Of a stretch of 64,000 nt of DNA, positions 60,439-64,000 are shown piece by piece (position 1 is the stretch's first letter; each line of letters starts with the position of its first letter). Where the stretch lies: the NCBI RefSeq assembly GCF_004027225.2, contig NC_046358.1:4616720-4680719 (forward strand). Direction: 5' to 3'. The notes under the pieces are model-generated. The model did no database searches. It was not told the origin of the DNA and saw only the letters and a list, made by a program, of their open reading frames with translations. Both the position numbers and the translations under genes were made by a program. This DNA is from Strigops habroptila (Eukaryota > Chordata > Aves > Psittaciformes > Psittacidae).

Positions 60439-62830
60439 GAAGGAATGCCTCAGATCAGAAAGCTGTTGAATAATTTTTTTAATCTATACTCTAAACTTTG
60501 ATATATTATATAAAGTATATATATATTATCTATATTAAGGAGAAACCCACACTGAAAGTTTAAAAGTTAAGACGATGTGCGTCTGATAGAAGCTAAGCAG
60601 AGTTTTAAAGAATAAGACAACGTTTAGACTTTTACTGGTGTCTCCAACCATGGCAGCTGCAGTGTAGGTGGCAACATTTCATTCTTTAGAAGCATGTGCT
60701 GGGGCCATACTCTACATGTTCAAACCTAACTCACTATAAGCTAGACAACGGGTCTTTGTCAGCCTCATCCTCCCGGCGGTTTCTTTTGTATGTGTGTTGT
60801 TGTTGGATTGGGTTTTTTTTTGTTGTTTTGTTTTGGGGTTGGTTGGTTGGTTGGTTGTTGGGTTTTTTTTTTCCTCCTCAGTTTTAATCTCTGCCTCTCT
60901 TTCCGTTGTTCAGTCCAGTTATTGAGCCATTTGAGCCTTTTGTTGACAACCTTTTGTTCTGATTTCTGACAGAGCATCCCGTGCGTTTCTGTTGTCTCCA
61001 GTTCTCCAGCTCCATCCAGTTCTCTTGGCTGAGTGGGAGATGTCTTCACTCATAGAGATTACTGGCAGGAGGGAGAGGCTGGGGATGTGATTTTGGGTTT
61101 TTCTTCTGATTTAGCAACAAAACTGTGATGCCTCTTTCTCAGTTCTCCTTACTTTTGGGCTGTAGAGTAATACTTGGCTTTCAGCTCCTTTTATGATTAC
61201 AGTAGTACCAGTCTATCATGCATATATTATAACATGATGTCATGTGCAGACTATAAAATAGCAAAATAGAGAAGGCAGGGGGAAATTTTTTGCATTTATA
61301 TTTTTATATTGTAGGAGATAAATATATATATATATTCAACTATTCATTCAAAAACCAGGGCTGCTGTGGAAGCTAGACAGCCAATGAGTCAAGAGCCATC
61401 CATGGGCTTTGAGATTCAAAGGCTTAAAAAATTATATTCTAATTTACATTATTTATACTATGTCTTTATAATCCTAGATTGTTGTGGGGGGTTTTGTTCT
61501 GTTTCCTTTTGTTTTCGTTTGGAATGACTGAAAGAAAAACCTGCTGCGGTTTGGTGGCAGGAGCTATCAATGCAAGATTATCTTGGATTATATTCATGTG
61601 ATGATGTTCTACAAAGGTTCACGTATTCTCTTGTGACCAAGGTAACATGTTCCACAGCACAGCAGACTGATGACAGCAGGAAGAAGGGGTTGCTCTCCTT
61701 CTTCCTGTGAAATACTTCTTCCTTTCTTGAAGGGATGCGGAGCCCAGCTGAAATGTGAATGGGGGACTTGCACCTTCCATCACATAGAGATTGTTCTGTG
61801 GGCTTGGGGTTCTTCTTTGTTTTATTCTTTTACAGTAAACGAGCTCCAGGTATTCACACAATATCACTTCAGGTTAGAAAAGCAAAAAAAAAAAAAAAGA
61901 AAAAAAAGAGAAAAATTAACCAAAAAAACCAACCCCACGCAAACAAAAAGGTGCAAAAACTCCACAGATGCTAGTGCCTTGCCCTGCTGATGTGGCATGG
62001 ACAGCACCAACCTGACCAGATCATCGTGGGGGTGAGAACATGTTGTCCAGAAGGTGCCTGACATGTTCTCACTCCCCAGAGGGATGAGCTTTGTGCCAAG
62101 CTGTGTTGTTTGGAAACATGATGGTGGTATCAGCAACACTGAACCTTTCCTTTCTCCTGTTACCCCCCTGCCCTTGGTCTTGGTGCTAAGATATCTCTAG
62201 AACCGTTGCTGCTAGTTGATAGCTTTTCATTTATATAAATATATATATATAAAATATTATTTTATTTTTTAAACTTTTTTGTTTGTTTTCAATGGAGATG
62301 TAGCATGTTTGGAACCGATCTCTCTCGGAGTCACTTTCACTGCCAGGGTTCACGCACTGTCTTCCCCGGGAAAACACGCACTTCTACCTAGGTCTTGCTC
62401 ACCTCCTGCTAAACCCCTTCGCCCCCAGCAAAACCACACAGCCAGCATTGGGCAGAGGCATGTGGCCAAGCCACTGTGGACTGGCTCAGCTTTCAGATCC
62501 CATGGGAACAGCTAGACTGGTGTTGGTCAGAGCTTTGGAAGCGTTTCCCCTCTATCCCTATGGGACTGAGCCTGCCCGAAGCACTAGTGGTGGCCGATCT
62601 TTGTGTCCTGACTCTGCCTCTTTTGCTGTAAAATGGGGCCAGATGGTCCAAGGGGTGTAGAGCAGACCCCACATACCTTCCGTAGCACTTACTCCCTGTC
62701 CCCTCTGCCTTACCTCAGATGGCAACGTCGGGAGCTAGGTCAGGGCATCGCACCATTGCGGAGCAGGGGCATCGATATGCAACACCTAGCAAGCAAAATA
62801 ATATGGTGGTGTTTGCATTTCCTTCCCTAC
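60439..62830 (+). other. PRDM11: PRDM11 long-form 3' UTR (extent uncertain)
   Basis: After the stop the sequence becomes AT-rich, with TATATA runs near 60505-60535, 61320-61340 and 62236-62255, a GGTTGGTT run near 60837 and an A-rich tract at 61885-61925. I saw no canonical AATAAA between the stop and 63000, only variants such as TATAAA near 61254. The 3' end is therefore undefined. No convincing coding frame lies here. Confidence 0.45.
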
Positions 62831-63361
62831 AAATGATGTGATCAAATCGACCCATTCATCTAGAGGAGTAAAACTTAAACCCTCTGCAGCTGGGCAGACT
62901 TGGGCTGTTGTTTGCCTGATGGTAAAATAGGGATCTCTTCACACAAGGTGCTTCAGCTCTGCTCAGGGTGCTGCCACAAAGCTCTCAGAGCTGCTCCTTG
63001 CTGGGGAGGTGGCAGGTTCCCTCCTTAGCTAACGTTTTGGACATGTAAAAAGAAAAGAAAGATGGAATTGCTGCTCCATTAGTCTCTGACCTGGAGTTGG
63101 GCAAGGTGAATGTAGATGCTGGAAACTAGAAGTGAATTGATGCACCGGAGGGGAATAGGCAGGTAGGGGAGAGTCTTCCTTGTCGAGCGTGCACACAGCA
63201 GCAGAAGAAACAAATAGCAAAGATATTTGATGCAGGCTGTGTTGGCTTTCAAAGAGGCTGTAAATACAGTTTCCCTCCTCCCTTTTTCTTTCCTTTTCTC
63301 TTTCCTTTCTTCAACTCCATAGCTCTTTGTGGGGGGAAAGTAATCACCTGCCTTGCTGTGC

Positions 63362-63592
63362 CAGAGGAAGTTTAGATTGGATATTAGGAACAATTCCTTT
63401 CCCAAAGGGTGCTCAGGCATTGGAACAGGCTGCCCAGGGCAGTGCTGGAGTCACCGTCCCTGAAAGTGTTCACAAACCACGTAGATGAGGCCCTCGGTGA
63501 CATGGGTTAGTGGTGGCCTTGGCAGTGCTGGGGAACAGTTGGACTTGATGATTTTAAAGGTCTTTTCCAACCCGGTTGTTCTGTGATGCTGT
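63362..63592 (+). mobile_element. CR1 LINE fragment
   Basis: A sense copy of the second CR1 subfamily, from AGGAAGTTTAGATTGGATA to GGTTGTTCTGTGATGCTG, beyond the likely PRDM11 3' UTR. Confidence 0.84.
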
Positions 63593-64000
63593 TTGCAGCA
63601 GTGAAAACTTGTGAGCACGTGGCTCTGTCCCAGAGGTGCACCCAAGTGCCTGGCCTGCGTGTAGGGAAGGGACACTTGTGTGTCCAGACTCCTTTGCAGA
63701 CAGGAGTGCTCCCCAGGGCTTGTGCTGAGCCACCCGAGAGGCCCGTTTACAACTGCTCTGAGCCTCTCTGCTTTTGCCACTGGGGAGTAAGTGGTGCCTT
63801 GCCTTGTCGGCAAGTGAGAGCTGCCAGAGGCTTGTTCAGGAATGATTCCTCTGATTTGTCACTCCTTTGCTTCATTTGCAAATCTCATCATCAGTAACAT
63901 CTCTCACTGGCTGCTCTTATTCTTCATGGCAGAGCGGAATGTGCACCAGTGGTGGTTTTTCCTCCAGGCAGTCAGCTGGCAAAGGGAAAGTGCTTGTTTC

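Noticed and set aside
1..64000. CRISPR array, bacterial operon or phage-type system
   Set aside because: No regularly spaced direct repeats of that kind; spliced genes, CR1 elements and a CpG island show vertebrate nuclear DNA.

Overview
The window looks like nuclear DNA from a bird. It carries about twenty CR1 LINE fragments with the avian-type 3' tail (variants of ATTCTATGATTCT), a solo LTR of a kind I associate with avian ERVL elements, and an endogenous retrovirus that pairs a betaretrovirus-like primer site and gag with an alpharetrovirus-like env. Genes are sparse, introns are long and there is one strong CpG island. The species cannot be named from this sequence.

The main gene is PRDM11 on the + strand. 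A CpG-island promoter lies at about 12.06-13.56 kb and contains good splice donors, so a non-coding first exon is likely there. Seven coding exons follow (32204-32319, 32863-32966, 33799-34061, 37938-38005, 53497-53684, 56805-57455, 58274-60438). All junctions are GT/AG and the phases agree throughout, giving a predicted 1184-residue protein. The first 463 residues are classic PRDM11: a zinc knuckle, a PR/SET domain and a nuclear linker. The last exon adds about 720 residues of TTF-type zinc finger plus a hAT-transposase-like body in one uninterrupted reading frame. Reading through the exon 6 donor instead gives a 519-residue short form, with an AATAAA 91 bases after its stop.

Intron 4 of PRDM11 (38006-53496) holds a second same-strand gene with two coding exons (44786-45194 and 46906-47492, 331 residues). 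It has a Myb/SANT-like DNA-binding domain and a C-terminal coiled coil, in the style of Harbinger-derived NAIF1/MYPOP-like genes. Intron 3 holds a 2.9-kb internally deleted provirus (34972-37878) in the sense orientation, whose 3' LTR ends only 59 bases before exon 4.

The first 12 kb contains no gene that I can support: CR1 copies, an ancient LINE remnant, a solo LTR and AT-rich unique sequence. The 13.6-32.2 kb stretch is the presumed long first intron and is rich in CR1. After the PRDM11 stop there is an AT-rich 3' UTR-like stretch and a final CR1. Taken together, host sequence and transposon-derived coding sequence are interleaved in this locus: a fused hAT domain, a nested Myb/SANT gene and an intronic retrovirus.
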